In this document: positions 32,769 through 44,579 of the stretch, one piece after another
How positions within the stretch are numbered: the first letter of the stretch is position 1
Layout of the letters: each line of letters opens with the position of its first letter
DNA from: Caenorhabditis elegans
Taxonomy: Eukaryota > Nematoda > Chromadorea > Rhabditida > Rhabditidae
Reading direction: 5' to 3'
Assembly: GCF_000002985.6 (NCBI RefSeq)
Contig: NC_003280.10
Location: forward strand, 10,474,501-10,538,500
Length of the DNA: 64,000 nucleotides
The notes under the pieces: generated by a model
What the model saw: the letters and a program-made list of their open reading frames with translations, nothing else
What the model was told of the DNA's origin: nothing
The model's database searches: none
Made by a program: the position numbers and the translations under genes

Positions 32769-35338
32769 TTAATATTTCCTATTCAACCGGCGTTCAATAA
32801 TTTCCCGTAACTTCTGAGAACTAGGTCCATCATGTCCATCAAATTTTCGGAGTACTTGAGTCCATTCACAAACTGCTGCATATTCCATTCGATTGAAATC
32901 ATCCAACATTTGGACATGCGTATCAATTACAGATTCTATCATATTATGAATGTTCTCTTGGCAAGTATGAGGTTCTGTAATTTGAAATGTTTTTCACTGA
33001 AAAACTTCAACTAGAAACTTATAGACTTCAAACAAACCTTCAGATCTTCTCCTCCTACTTCTGAATCTTCGGGCTCTCTTTTCTCTGCGTCTCTCGATAT
33101 CTTGTTCTCTCTCGGCGTCCCTTAATGTTGAAGAAGAGGATGACGAAGATCGTGGAGCTCTTCTGATATCTTTTCTCGGCTTCTCCATTTTTTCTGATGA
33201 CTTGTTGATTTTCAATGTTTTTTTCAGTGATTCCTCTAGAGTTCGATTTGTCTCTCGAACAGTTGATTTTTCAGAATTAGACGATCTTGAGCTGAGCTTC
33301 GGAATGAAGTCTTCATACGGAATGGGCTCTGGCTTTTTGTTTTGTCTAATATCATCTGGCTTGGCCCGTTTTTTATCAGGTTTCTTTGTTTTTTGCGGTT
33401 TATCTAATTTCTTTGGAGTAACTTTGGATATTGTTGAAGCCGAGGAAGAAGATGACTTTTCAGACTCAAAATCGGATCCATATGCTTTACTAGAGCTAGC
33501 TTTCGAAGTTGATGTTTTGGAAGAGCTGACTTGCGATTCGGACTTTGATTCAGATTCCGATTCAGATGCACTTGAGCTGGACTCGGACGATGTAGAAGAT
33601 TCAGAGGTAGAAGAAGAATCTGATGATGATTCGAATGAAGATTCCGTTGGAGTTGGTGTCTTTTCCTTTTTCTTTCTGGCTTTTTGCTCTTTGACAGCAG
33701 GTTTTTCAATCTTTTTTTCTACAACAATAGGAGCCGTCCGAGCCGGTGCTGGTTTTCTTGGTGGAGACGGAAGAACCTCTTCGAAAACTTCATCGAAAAT
33801 TATGGAATCAGAATCCGAACTTTCACTTCCACTTTGTATTGCTTTTTTGAATGGGCTTTTGGAGGGAAGCTGAGCTGTCGGTAAATCTTCAGATATTTTT
33901 TCCTCTTCTTGAATACTTTCGAAGTGCTGAAATTTTGGAAATTTTGAATATATTCAGCGAAAAAACATTTTCAAACTGACCGCATGTCTTTTCGATTCTT
34001 CTCCAGCCGCTTTGCTCCGTAACATTTTAAGTTCAGGTGGTTTGATAAGCGATTGATCGATGGAATTTCGGAGTTCACGGATGTCTTTTAAACTTTTCCG
34101 ACCGACTTGTTGTCCTGGAAAATGGTAGCTTTATTTATGGTCATTAATTCGAATAGAGTCTTGAAACTGAAATGGTTTCAATTACTTTCTGACAGTGTTC
34201 GGAGAGGTTGCAAGAATTTAAATTTGAAAAGTTAAAAACCATTTCTAATTTTCAGATTGTGAAATTGTAATATGGTTCTGATGAAGCTTTGAATTAATTT
34301 CAGAAATTTTGAAGTCAATGCAATTTTTTATGAAAATTTTAATGAAAACGCCTAGGATTAGAGGAATTCACATAAAGGGAAAATTTCAAATTTTCTACGT
34401 ACCTGGTGTTCCAAGCGGTAAAATACGTTTTTCTTCGTGGCTCTCCTCACTATCCGTATCACTGGAAACACTCTCGTCAAAAACTGACGACTTCAAGGAT
34501 TCACTGAAAATGTCATTTATGTGCAGAATTGAAAAAAAAGGAGAAGAAGCCATACTTCAAAAAGTCAAAGTCTTCTGAGTCAGTTCGAGATAAAGATACT
34601 TGTCTTCTTGCTTGACTGATAATATCTGATATCGACACTCTCCGTTTGACAGGTGCTGGTGAGGATCTAAAAAATTGGAATTCTTTTGAAGTTTATTGAA
34701 ACGTTTTTGTGTAGCTAATAGTAATGTAGATTTTTTAGTGTTAATCATAAAATACGAGCATATAAGGAAGGGGGAACAAAACTAAAAGGCTCAATGAGCA
34801 AAAACGTCAGCAACCAATATTAAATGTGTATTATAAAAAATCTTATTGCACTTTTCTGAGAAACGGAATGCAGAAAAACCAATTCGTTCAGTTTAGCAGT
34901 TCACACTTGCTTGAATAATTTTTTGATTTCGTATAATGAACAGAACGTGTGAATGTATAGTTGCACTTTTAAGCGAATCTAGTCGTCTTTACTTTTAATC
35001 ACAAATTTTCTACCAAATTTTTAAAACAATTTTTATCTTCCCTCGTAAGTTAAAAACTAAAACAAAGTGTATCTCTTACAATTACAAGTTCCAATAACCA
35101 AGAGAAACTATAACATACACAATAGATTTTGATGTAGAGCTCTCATCTTTTTTATTTCCTCCACTAGTCGAAGAGCCATTATTGTTGCCACGCAACGCTT
35201 TCGCATTTCTCTCGAACGATTCCAGATAATTCTGTTATGGTGATGATGATTAGCTTCAGCTTCGACTAACAAAAAAAACAATCGGAAACTCACTAATGCG
35301 GACGATGATAATGGTGTTGAAGCGGTAGAGGGACGCAT
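32769..35338 (-). CDS. Ser/acidic- and Lys/Arg-rich protein, probably nuclear
   Basis: Exons: 35338-35294, 35231-35119, 34666-34556, 34503-34403, 34114-33981, 33926-33038, 32974-32769 (stop TAA), 532 residues. All seven junctions keep frame. Three sections can be seen. The N-terminal ~190 residues include RRVSISDIISQARRQVSLS and VGRKSLKDIRELRNSIDQ. The middle (about 190-460) is low in complexity with long Ser/Glu/Asp runs, Lys-rich patches and an Arg-rich end (RRREKRARRFRSRRRR). The C-terminal domain of about 65 residues looks folded and helical (NMIESVIDTHVQMLDDF, EWTQVLRKF, KLREIIERRL). The composition resembles chromatin or RNA-binding scaffold proteins with casein kinase 2 sites. The nuclear location is inferred from basic clusters. 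I do not recognise the family. It shares an 865 bp divergent promoter with the gene at 36204. Confidence 0.8.
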
Positions 35339-36203
35339 TGGGCAAGGAGAGAGGAATAGAGAGGAGCACAGGGAAAACAATTTCGACGGGACGAAAAGGA
35401 GTTCGTTGTCATGGATACTAGGAACAAATAGCAGCTGAAGAGAGGGGTCTTGCAATTAAAGTGGGAAGTGGGTGGTGGTGGGGTAGTACAGAAATATTTA
35501 GAAACTTGGAAAGAGTCTGGGGCTAAGCGCACTTCCGCTACTTGTAAATTAAAGTAAAACTCAATACATATACACCGGGAATCTAAAATTTGCTGAAACA
35601 GTATTCTGAGAACTTGTCCTTATTCCTCTCCATATAGACGTTCCATGGTCTATTACGGTACCTTGAGTTGCCAACTATTTCGAAAATTACCGCAATTCCT
35701 GTGCACGCACCCAAACACGTTCCAGTTTTTGTTCAAAGTGGCATAGCTCGTTTCTTTGTTTCACAACCCCTCAACTAACAAATTTCGTAATGAATGTGCT
35801 CTTTCTCTTGGCAAGTCACCGCCTGAAGCACACTCGTAATCCTTCTCTGAAGGTATGTAAAACGTGTACGAGCATCAGCACTATCTCTCTCTCTCTCACT
35901 TGATGCCGCGCGGCACAAGGGTGCGGAAGAGAGGAGACTGAGAAAAAAAACGTGTAGAAATGTCAACAAATGAGCCAGTTTTGTCAGAGCTCGCCGGAGA
36001 GAAATAGTACACAAAATGAGAAGACACAGAGTGTACTGTAGTAGAGAAGAGGCGGAGGATTGCGGCGATATGTGGAGGTGCCTCCCTATTTCGCCTCCAC
36101 TTGTTTCCGTCACTTTCACATTTATTCATTCTTTTCTGAGCCGTTTTTCCACTCCACCCATTTATATTTTTAAAGTGTTCACACGTTCCTCGTTCCGTTT
36201 ACC
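35339..36203. promoter_or_regulatory. Divergent promoter region
   Basis: This interval separates the ATGs of the minus-strand Ser-rich gene and the plus-strand membrane protein gene. It contains a CT dinucleotide run at 35883-35900 and GC-richer sequence at 35900-36080. No coding frame with splice support is seen. Confidence 0.5.
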
Positions 36204-38242
36204 ATGTCGAATTCTAGATGGGATGGATATCGTAAGTTTATTTTAAAACAAAATTTATAATTATTTCTGAAAATGCATATTTTTGTTCTGATTAGAATTC
36301 AGTTTATTAATTTAATTTTTACAATTTGAAAACGTTCTGATTTGCAATTCTTAATTCTTGGAAAATTGTTTCCTTTATAAAATAGAACAGTTTCGTGATA
36401 ACTTTTTCAAAAAAGGAGAAAATATATAGAAAACTTATTATCTTAAAAACCATTTCTGTTGAATCTTAGAAGAAATAAGTTGTAAAAGAATCTTTGGTTT
36501 TCACCACAAATTTCAATTTTCAGAACAAGCCACTCAGGCTCCGGGCCTGAACCGTCAGTTTGACACACAAACAAACGTCTTAGCAGCCGACAGCTTCGTC
36601 AGAAGCGGACTCGTTGGACAACAAGTCAACAGTAAGATTTTCAGAAAATTTCGTACGTTTATTAAAATTTGGTTTTTCAGCAATTGATCCATCGTTCTAC
36701 GATTGCATCTATGGAGTCGCAAATAGTGCAAACACGGTCATCGAACGGTGCTACAAGGATATCGGATGCTGCGCCGATGGTTGCTGTAAGAATGGATATT
36801 GGTATGTTTTTGAATATAAGTTTTTCATTCACCAATCAAAATTTAAAAAAGTTTAAAGTATGTTGCTCTTAAACTAAAGTTGATTAAAAAAAACATTTAC
36901 ATACGAAAAATTCAGAAATTTTCTGACATTTTTATTAAAACCGCACTATAAATTTTTCTGTTCGAGAATTGTTCTACAACAAAACCCCATTTATTTATGA
37001 CTCCCCGAACTTTTAGGCATAACCGTTACGGATGGGCAGTTGCATTGATCGTGATTTTCTGTATTCTTGTAATTGTCGCTTTTGTCATTTGGCTCGTCGT
37101 ATGGCTCTTCAACCGTTCCAAGGATAAGCAACAAAAACGCGAGCTCTACGAGCATTATGAGGAGAACAACTATTCCGGTGTAAGTTCTAAGTTATCTTAT
37201 GGTAATATTTACCAAAGTATCAAAATGTAGACATAAGATTTTAATAATTACCTGGTATTAAATAATAGCATTGAAAAATCAAACAAAGATACGTTGTCTT
37301 ATCTGGATTTTGGAACAAAAAAAATAGTTGAGCTAAAATTCCAAATTAATTTTTCGTCATTGAGCTGTGTTTTTCTACTCCCACAATCAATTTCATTTTC
37401 CCATTTTTTCCCCTGCGCCAAGTTTTTGCTCCCTTCTCTACAGTAAGAACAAACATTTATGAGAATGGAGGGAGAAATATTGAGTCACTTCCTCTTTGCC
37501 CAGCAGATTATAAAGCAACTGAAAAGATCGGGAAGTAGTTGAAAAAGTTGATGTTTGTGTGTGTGTGTATCTTTTTGTTTTCCTAGTGTCAAAATAAGGT
37601 TTAAAAGTTTTGAACCGAAAAGAGCAAAACGCGAAAACATCGTTCAAGTCTAGAATACTTCAAATCAAAATTGCAATAATTTTTCTTCTAACTATTGTAA
37701 TAAACTTCAAGATTGTTCAGTTTGCTGTAAAAAATACCCGAAATTAAACATTAATTTTAGATGTAGGGAAACACCTTCAGAAATAATTTTCCAAGTTCAT
37801 TTTATAATTTTTTGCAATAGAACTAGTTGTACTGTATTCACATTCAAAGTAAGAACATAAAACTAAGTTTATACCTAAATAGTATCAAATTTCTTTATTT
37901 GTCAGGTCATGTAACTTTTCTTAGAGAAATCCGGTTTCCAGGGCATTCCAAACAAATATAAAAATAAATGACTTGAAAATTCTTTTTGACTCATGTTTAA
38001 GTTTTCAAAAAAAAACATTGTAATGAAAAATCCGTGCACACACCGAAATCAAACCAAAATTCAAGAAAATAGGCTGTAGGTAGGCAGTTTATGGTTAACA
38101 AAATAAAAACTGAAACACATTTTAAACAATAATTAACATTAAACATTTTTAGCTCCCAACTCCACAACCAACCCCGACTCACTACCCAGCCGAACAATAT
38201 TCATACGATCCAGCCCGAGACCGTGACAATTACCGATACTAG
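36204..38242 (+). CDS. Single-pass membrane protein with a Cys-rich ectodomain
   Basis: Exons: 36204-36231, 36524-36631, 36681-36801, 37017-37179, 38153-38242 (stop TAG), 169 residues. The N-terminal part is Gln/Thr-rich without a signal peptide. A compact Cys cluster follows (YDCIYGVANS, then RCYKDIGCCADGCC). A single membrane segment is near residues 93-115 (AVALIVIFCILVIVAFVIW), followed by a basic stop-transfer (RSKDKQQKRE). The cytoplasmic tail is rich in Pro and Tyr (PTPQPTPTHYPAEQYSY). This layout, a Cys block just before one membrane segment and a Pro/Tyr-rich tail, recalls the Shisa/VOPP1/CYYR type of trafficking adaptor. I infer only a resemblance. The 973 bp last intron is the longest. 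Confidence 0.8.
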
Positions 38243-39617
38243 ACTACTCAATTTTTATGTGATTTTTCTTTATGAACTTATGTGAAAACAAAACCAAAAA
38301 ACACCTATCTTGCTTGAACTTTTCTTGTTAAAATCCTGAACTTTCTTCCCATCTTGTTCTAGACTTATTTTGCGCCTCCTCGATTTTCTGTAAATATTTG
38401 CTCAAACCTTCTCTCTTCCCAGTGAATTCATTCATAATGATGACACGATATATTAAAATAAATTTTCTATGACAATACAAAAAAAACGGTGTTTGAATTG
38501 AAATTGGAAATTGCAATTGACCAGCCAAATTTGTCCCAAAAAGCAAACAAAAGTGACCTCGAAATGGGTGAATCGTGTTATCCCCACCTTGCAGTTAGTT
38601 TGTTTGACGAGCAGGTGGTTTTGATGAGATGGGGATAGATATTGGAATTTTTAGTATTAGTAGATCTAGGTACTTGACGAAAGTGATCAAACATAATCAC
38701 AGAAACTGGAAATTTACTGATTATCACTTAAAGTTGACTTTTTGTTGTCAAGTGCATCTTGATTGTGTGTGTGTGCTCGCGTAAACCTGTCTCTCAACGT
38801 GAACTTGCAAGAACACGCGGAGCTTGGGAATTTTTTAGGAGTCAGGAAAAAATGCAAGTGCAGATAATACACAGATAATCAATAACTAATGAACCACTTT
38901 ATCTGAAATTGGAAGTTATTTTTAAGGCCGACGACTATTAAAAAAGGGGAGTTTCTGGCGCTAAAATACCGAATTTCATGTTTTTGGATTTTCAAAAATT
39001 CTTTATTACGGTTCAAATTTTTTTAGGAGATTTAGCTAAATTTAGGTAACGAGGAAAACTTTTCAACTTTCATGTAGACTTCCAAAAGCAACCTATGTCA
39101 TTTCATAGAGGACTAAAAAATTCAGAAGCAGAGGAGCACTTTGAACGGGAAAAATATGTTTTTCAGTGTTTAAAAAACTACTTTAGAGTCCCATAAAGCA
39201 TCTTCAAAATGGATTTGTACACTTTTCACAATTTCGAAACTGTCTTGTAAGGTTCTGAAAGCGTCAGAATCTGCCGGTTTACATTATACCGACTCTATTA
39301 CATATACATATATGTGGTAGCGTTTTCAAAAAAACGAAAAAATTTATTTCGTTAGTCTTGTTCGTTTTGGATAAATAAAAAAGAAATGTACATATTGCAA
39401 ATAAAACAATGTCAAGAGATCACTGATTGAAACAAAAAAAAACAAAAAGACACCGAGTCCGGATCACAATTTCCCCGCAGATGCAGAACTCGTCACGAAT
39501 CACCGAAAACTTGAAAATATTTGGAAAGAAGAATGAGAGAAATGAGAATGTACAAAAATGGTCTTGGCAAGAAAAGCCACGTCATGCCAGGGGGTCTCAA
39601 GAAGAGGTCAAATAAAA
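38243..39617. other. Convergent intergenic region
   Basis: This holds the 3' UTR of the Cys-rich membrane protein gene (AATAAA near 38457) and AT-rich sequence, including a dispersed-repeat-like stretch at 38930-39310. No gene is seen. Confidence 0.4.
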
Positions 39618-42600
39618 TTAAAGACTGATTACGGTCATCATTGAAGATTTGTGCATTTTCACGTCAGGTATGGTGTATACAGAATGGGGTGGTCGTGATG
39701 GTGGCGATGAAGAAGAAGAAGATGTTGATGGTTGTTGGGAAGAGTTTTTCAGCGCATCTTCGTAGCTCGGAAGATCTTTTTCGCTGGCTGTGGCACGCAC
39801 ACAAGCGTTGTACGATGGAGGAGACTGAAAAAAAATACTAAACATATATATATTGAAAATATGTTTTGTACTATTCAAAAGGTTTCGCAAATAAAGTTTT
39901 CAGAAAATTCGGCAAATTACCGAATTTTCCATTTGCCGCAAAAACATTTTGGCCAAAAATTTATAGGGGATCAGTTTACTTTTGATATTTTTTAACAATA
40001 TTTTTTGATAATTCTAAAAAGAACTTCATAAAATGGGGATTCCATTTAGCAGTTTACAAATTTAGTTTTTTAAATTTTCCAAAAAAAAATTGCAAAGTCA
40101 AAAATGGCATAATTTATAACTCACTTTCTCCAAATTTGATTCATCGTTCACCACTGCCGGACAGCAAATCTTCTGCCATGCCGAGAAAAACACTCTGAAA
40201 TTCAGAAGTTTATAATTGTAGTTTGTAGATTTTTTGGTAAAAATTTTAGTATTAAAATTCAGAAACAAACGTTTCAAACCTTGCTTCCACTGCAAGAACG
40301 ATGGTGCAAGCTACGGCAATGAACGGAAGCATCGGATATTTTGCCGCCAGATCTTTCCATACCATCATTGAGCGGTGGGGTTGTTCCTGGAAATTTAATT
40401 TTTTTTTTAATTTGAAAAACCTGTTTTTTAGCTTAAGATAGATTGAATTTTGTTCACAACCATGGGTAGGTGATAAGCTATAGTTTGAAAGGGACATAGT
40501 CCAATCTACTTAAAGTAACAGTTATCGTAAGTGACAAATGTCAAAACAAGGTTCTCACCTGTGGCTGTGACACATGAGCTTCTTCAAGATCAGTAGCTGG
40601 AACTTGATACGCATCCACCGAAATACATCCCAAAAACAAAAGGAACAACAGGAGAACACATTTCCACACTAACGCCGGCAATATCATTGAAGACACTTTA
40701 GAATTAATGCCTAAAAGTGCGAGAAGTACCAGCGAGAAGTTGACGATGAACAATGTCGATGGAAGGAATGAGTCTGGATAGATTAAATAGAGCATCACTG
40801 CAAACAGGGAATCTGCTGGAAGTGTGCATGCTGCTGCTACCACAACCTGTAAAATTTGAAGGCTCTTTATTTTTGTTTGTATTTCTATTAATATAGTTGT
40901 TTTTACTACTCTGCACTTTCTTATCAGTATAAAAATTGAACTCTAGTTTATTTTTATACTAGTTTGTTATTATTAGGCGTTCTGTACTTTTGTATTTCTA
41001 TAAATAAAAAAAATTTCCAAGTTACGAAATTCGATACTGATCTTGATCTATTTTCATCATTACACAATAGATGAGTATCCATCACCTGTTTTCGAAAACT
41101 AATCAACTGATAACAGGGAATAGAGAAGATTTATGATTTGACCAGGAGGTTGGTTACTTGTCGAACTAATTCGTTAAATTTTGCATCAATTTCTTTTCTT
41201 CAAACTGGGAATTGATTTCGAGTGCAAAGTAGAGAAGATAAGAGGTGGATAGAAGAAGAATATAATTGACTTTTTTTCTCAGTAACCATGTTTCGTGGAA
41301 TTGTTTGAACTATGATTTTATCAGTAAAATAAAATTATGAGTTCAACAGGCAGGCACGATTTTATGGCCTGACGCCTGCCTACTTCTTGGCCTACCAAAT
41401 TCTTGTAGCATTGAAATAAAACCCTCACTATTTAAATTTGTTTGCGGGTTAGTTTTAACTTTGAAACTACATTTTTCATTAATAGTGAGCAAGCTAGTTA
41501 AAATGAGCAATTATGAGCAAGTTTCGAAATTTCGAAATAGACAAAACACTGCCTGCCTATGTACCTACAAGGCGCCTACTACAAAGGTACACGATTTTCC
41601 CGATTACAAAAATGCAAAAATCTACGCTCTACAAAATCCAATTGAAGTGTAGGGTAATAGTGCTTCTACAGAAAATAGGTGGTAGGCAGGCAAGTAGGGG
41701 AAGGCAGTATTAAAAACCGATTTCTTAGAAAACATACAGGCCCTATAACTTATAGTTTTGACAAGATTTTTGTGAGTTTTGCAAGTGACGAAAATTTTCA
41801 ATTTTTTCTCAGATTGATTCGAAATCATTAACCAAACCTACCGAATCATATTGCTGAATAACAGGAGTATAAGTTAGGAAAATCATTTTCTTTCTTGGTT
41901 ACTTGTTGACCAATGGAAGAAGACAATGAGTTCTTCTGGCGATTTTGAATTTAAAACGGTCAAAAAAAATCGGAAGAATGGGTGGGTTGGTAGGTGACAG
42001 ACACAATAAGAGATATAAATGAGAAGGCGAATGGGTTAGGAAGAGAAACTGGGAGAAAAAAATAAGAAAAAGAGAGAATAGCGAGACACTTAAAACGTGA
42101 TTTTTACTATTGTGTTGTTGTCTCTCTCTCTCTTTTGTTTTTGTGACACTCTGATTTCCTACTTCATCCTTTCATTTATTGTGTTGGTCACTTTACCAAC
42201 TGATAACGAATCTTTTTTTGAATTTTGGGAGTGCCCAAAAAAGGTGGAGGAGCTTTGGGTGCGCCACCGGCTTCAGAGATTTTTAGAATTGTATTTAGAA
42301 GTTATTCTCAATGCCAAGCTTAAATTTATTTATAATTTTTTATGTGACAGAAAAATTTTAAAAATTCAAAGAAAAATTGAACAAGCTTAGGCACCTAATT
42401 TTGTGACTACAAAGGCTTCCATTTTTTTTAAAGTTTTCAGAACTGTTTCCAAAAATATATGTTTCTGGAGGCATGTGATTAGAGTAGTTCGGTTTGTAAA
42501 TTGATAGGTAAGTTAAAAGTATTGTAAAGACTAAACTTGAAATTTTACTGCAGCAAACTTTATTCCTTAACATTTTTTTCCTAGTTACTGGTTTTGAAGA

Positions 42601-44579
42601 GAGTTTACAAAATAATTATTTCATTATTTTTTCTACATCTCCAAATTTTCAGCTATTTATTCAAACAGAAATTCTGTTAGTTTCAAGCTGAATTTCAGGA
42701 AAGCTAAAATCAAAAATGTAATACAAAAAAAAAATTTCCAAAAAAAGCTCACCTTCTTGTTGTTCATGTTGGCAAATAGGCTTGGGTGTGACTCACCGTA
42801 CATCTGAAAATATAAATGTTTATTAAATGTTATATAATATTTCATTCTTTTTGAAAAGCTAAAAATCAATTCAATATATTCATAGAACTACGTCACACAA
42901 TTCCATTGTTATTTTATTTTGCTTATGCAAATTTTATGGTTTTTTTTGGAATTCAAAACCTCGAAATTGAAAACAAATCAAATTGAGACCAAGAAAATAT
43001 GAGACAAGGAAGTACCTGAAACTTATATCCACACTTTACAAGTGATGAACTTTTTCCAAAAAAAGAAAAGAAACGGAAAAGACACTCCATTAATTCAAAA
43101 TCACTTCCGTTCCCGGTTCAGGCTACCGTGACTAATACATTCATGGAAAAGAAAAATGAGGGAGAGATTTAGGGAAGGAAGTATTTTTAGTTTAGGTGAA
43201 ACATTTTTAAACACAATGCAAAAGCTGGGATTTATTGAAGATTAGAAAACATATTATTTCAAATCGGTAGAGATTGGTTTTTGAATTAAAAATAAATGCT
43301 CAAATAATTACAAATGTAAAAATTCAAAAAAAAAATCAAAATCTCACAGAAAATTGCGAATTTAAAAAAAAGGAAAGCTCATGATGTTTTCTTAATTTTT
43401 GCAGTTGGAAAAATCTCGTAAATTTCAATCTGGAAAAAGTTGACATCTTGTCGGTAGAATTTTTAAAACGGAGGCTCGTTAGTTTTTTTTAATTGATGTT
43501 TTTTTAACTCACAAAAGTCATTGATTAAACTCAAAATGATCTGATGGAAACCGGGTTCAGGACTACCCCCGGCGCCCACCTTCCAACATTATTTATACAT
43601 ATTCCGGGGGAATTATGACACGTGACTTGACGGCCAAAAATACGCAAAAACATGGGAAACACCGTATTGGAATACATTAGAGTTTGACACTTTTCGGAAA
43701 CATAACATAACCGGGTCCTTCGATCCGATTATATGTGCATATACGTGTGACTGTTTGGAACAAATTGAGAAATTGAAATAGAAGAAATGAAACTTTTAGA
43801 AAATTGAGAATGAAGAATAATTGAAGGGGGTGTAGAGAAACTAGTAGCAATGCAAATAATAGAACGTATTAGACAGATGATTGAACGTTCCAGAATTTAT
43901 TTAAAAAAATAAGATTTTAAACAAATAAACTTGAGAGATTCATATAGTTTTAGAAGATCAATAATGAAAGTTACGCGGGAAAAAATCAATTGTTTCAGGT
44001 GTTTCCTCATCTTTTCAAAGTTCTAATAAAATATGTCATAGCAAATTTTTAAATCCCAAAATTTAGATATTTTAAAGGATATAATTTTTTTTGTAGTTTA
44101 ACCTAAATTTTTACATTGGTTTCTGCAAAGACATATAAATACTATCCAAGCTACATGCATTGATCATGCGGAACTATGGGTAATTATTCTTCACATAAAC
44201 ATTTGCATTAAAAAGAAACATTCACAGATTCTCTAGTTTGAACATTTTAAAGAATACAGGTCAAAATGTTTTGCTCGACTCGTAAGATGGATTTTAGATT
44301 TGAAAAAACCTTGGCATAAAAATGACTCTACATATATTCTTGAAAATTAGCTTATTGGGTACGTATCACGTAACTTCTTTGCAAAAACTCGACTCAAAAG
44401 CTTCAAAAGTATTTTCAGATGTTAAAGAAAGTTGTTTCAAAAGATTATTTGCAGCTAAATTTGTTAAACAATAATTAAAACGAATGTTTCTCAAAAGAAA
44501 TCCCTACCGGTCGTTGAGCTTCACTCGGAATTTGTGCATTTCTTGAAGGATTTGGAACCATCAGATGGTAGTTGGCCAT
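39618..44579 (-). CDS. LAPTM-like four-pass protein with PY motifs
   Basis: Exons: 44579-44508, 42803-42753, 40846-40559, 40386-40280, 40194-40125, 39824-39618 (stop TAA), 264 residues. Hydrophobic segments: VVVAAACTLPADSLFAVMLY, LFIVNFSLVLLALLGI, ILPALVWKCVLLLFLLFLGC and MLPFIAVACTIVLAVEA. The C-terminal tail carries PPSY (198-201) and LPSY followed by EDAL (214-220), then a Ser/Pro-rich stretch. Paired L/PPxY motifs after four membrane segments are the mark of lysosomal LAPTM4/5 proteins, which use them to bind Nedd4-type ubiquitin ligases and reach lysosomes (family knowledge). A TM/PY adaptor of the NDFIP type is the main alternative. Introns 1 and 2 are long (1.7 and 1.9 kb) and intron 2 holds GGCAGGC repeats. 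The first two exons are short but in frame. Confidence 0.75.
41346..41705. repeat. GGCAGGC/GCCTGCC dispersed repeat within an intron
   Basis: Blocks of GGCAGGCACG, GCCTGACGCCTGCC and related units lie at 41346-41392, with more at 41549-41578 and 41688-41705, in the second intron of the LAPTM-like gene. They are related to the blocks at 7417-7507 and 53812-53860. Confidence 0.5.

Noticed and set aside
33000-33037. Earlier acceptor (TTTTTCAG at about 33000) for the last exon of the Ser-rich gene
   Set aside because: Using it gives a stop after 17 residues, while the acceptor at 32975-32977 keeps a 68-codon frame with helical character.
33202-33873. 223-codon plus-strand ORF rich in Asp/Ser/Phe
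   Set aside because: It is the antisense shadow of the Ser/acidic-rich exon of the minus-strand gene.
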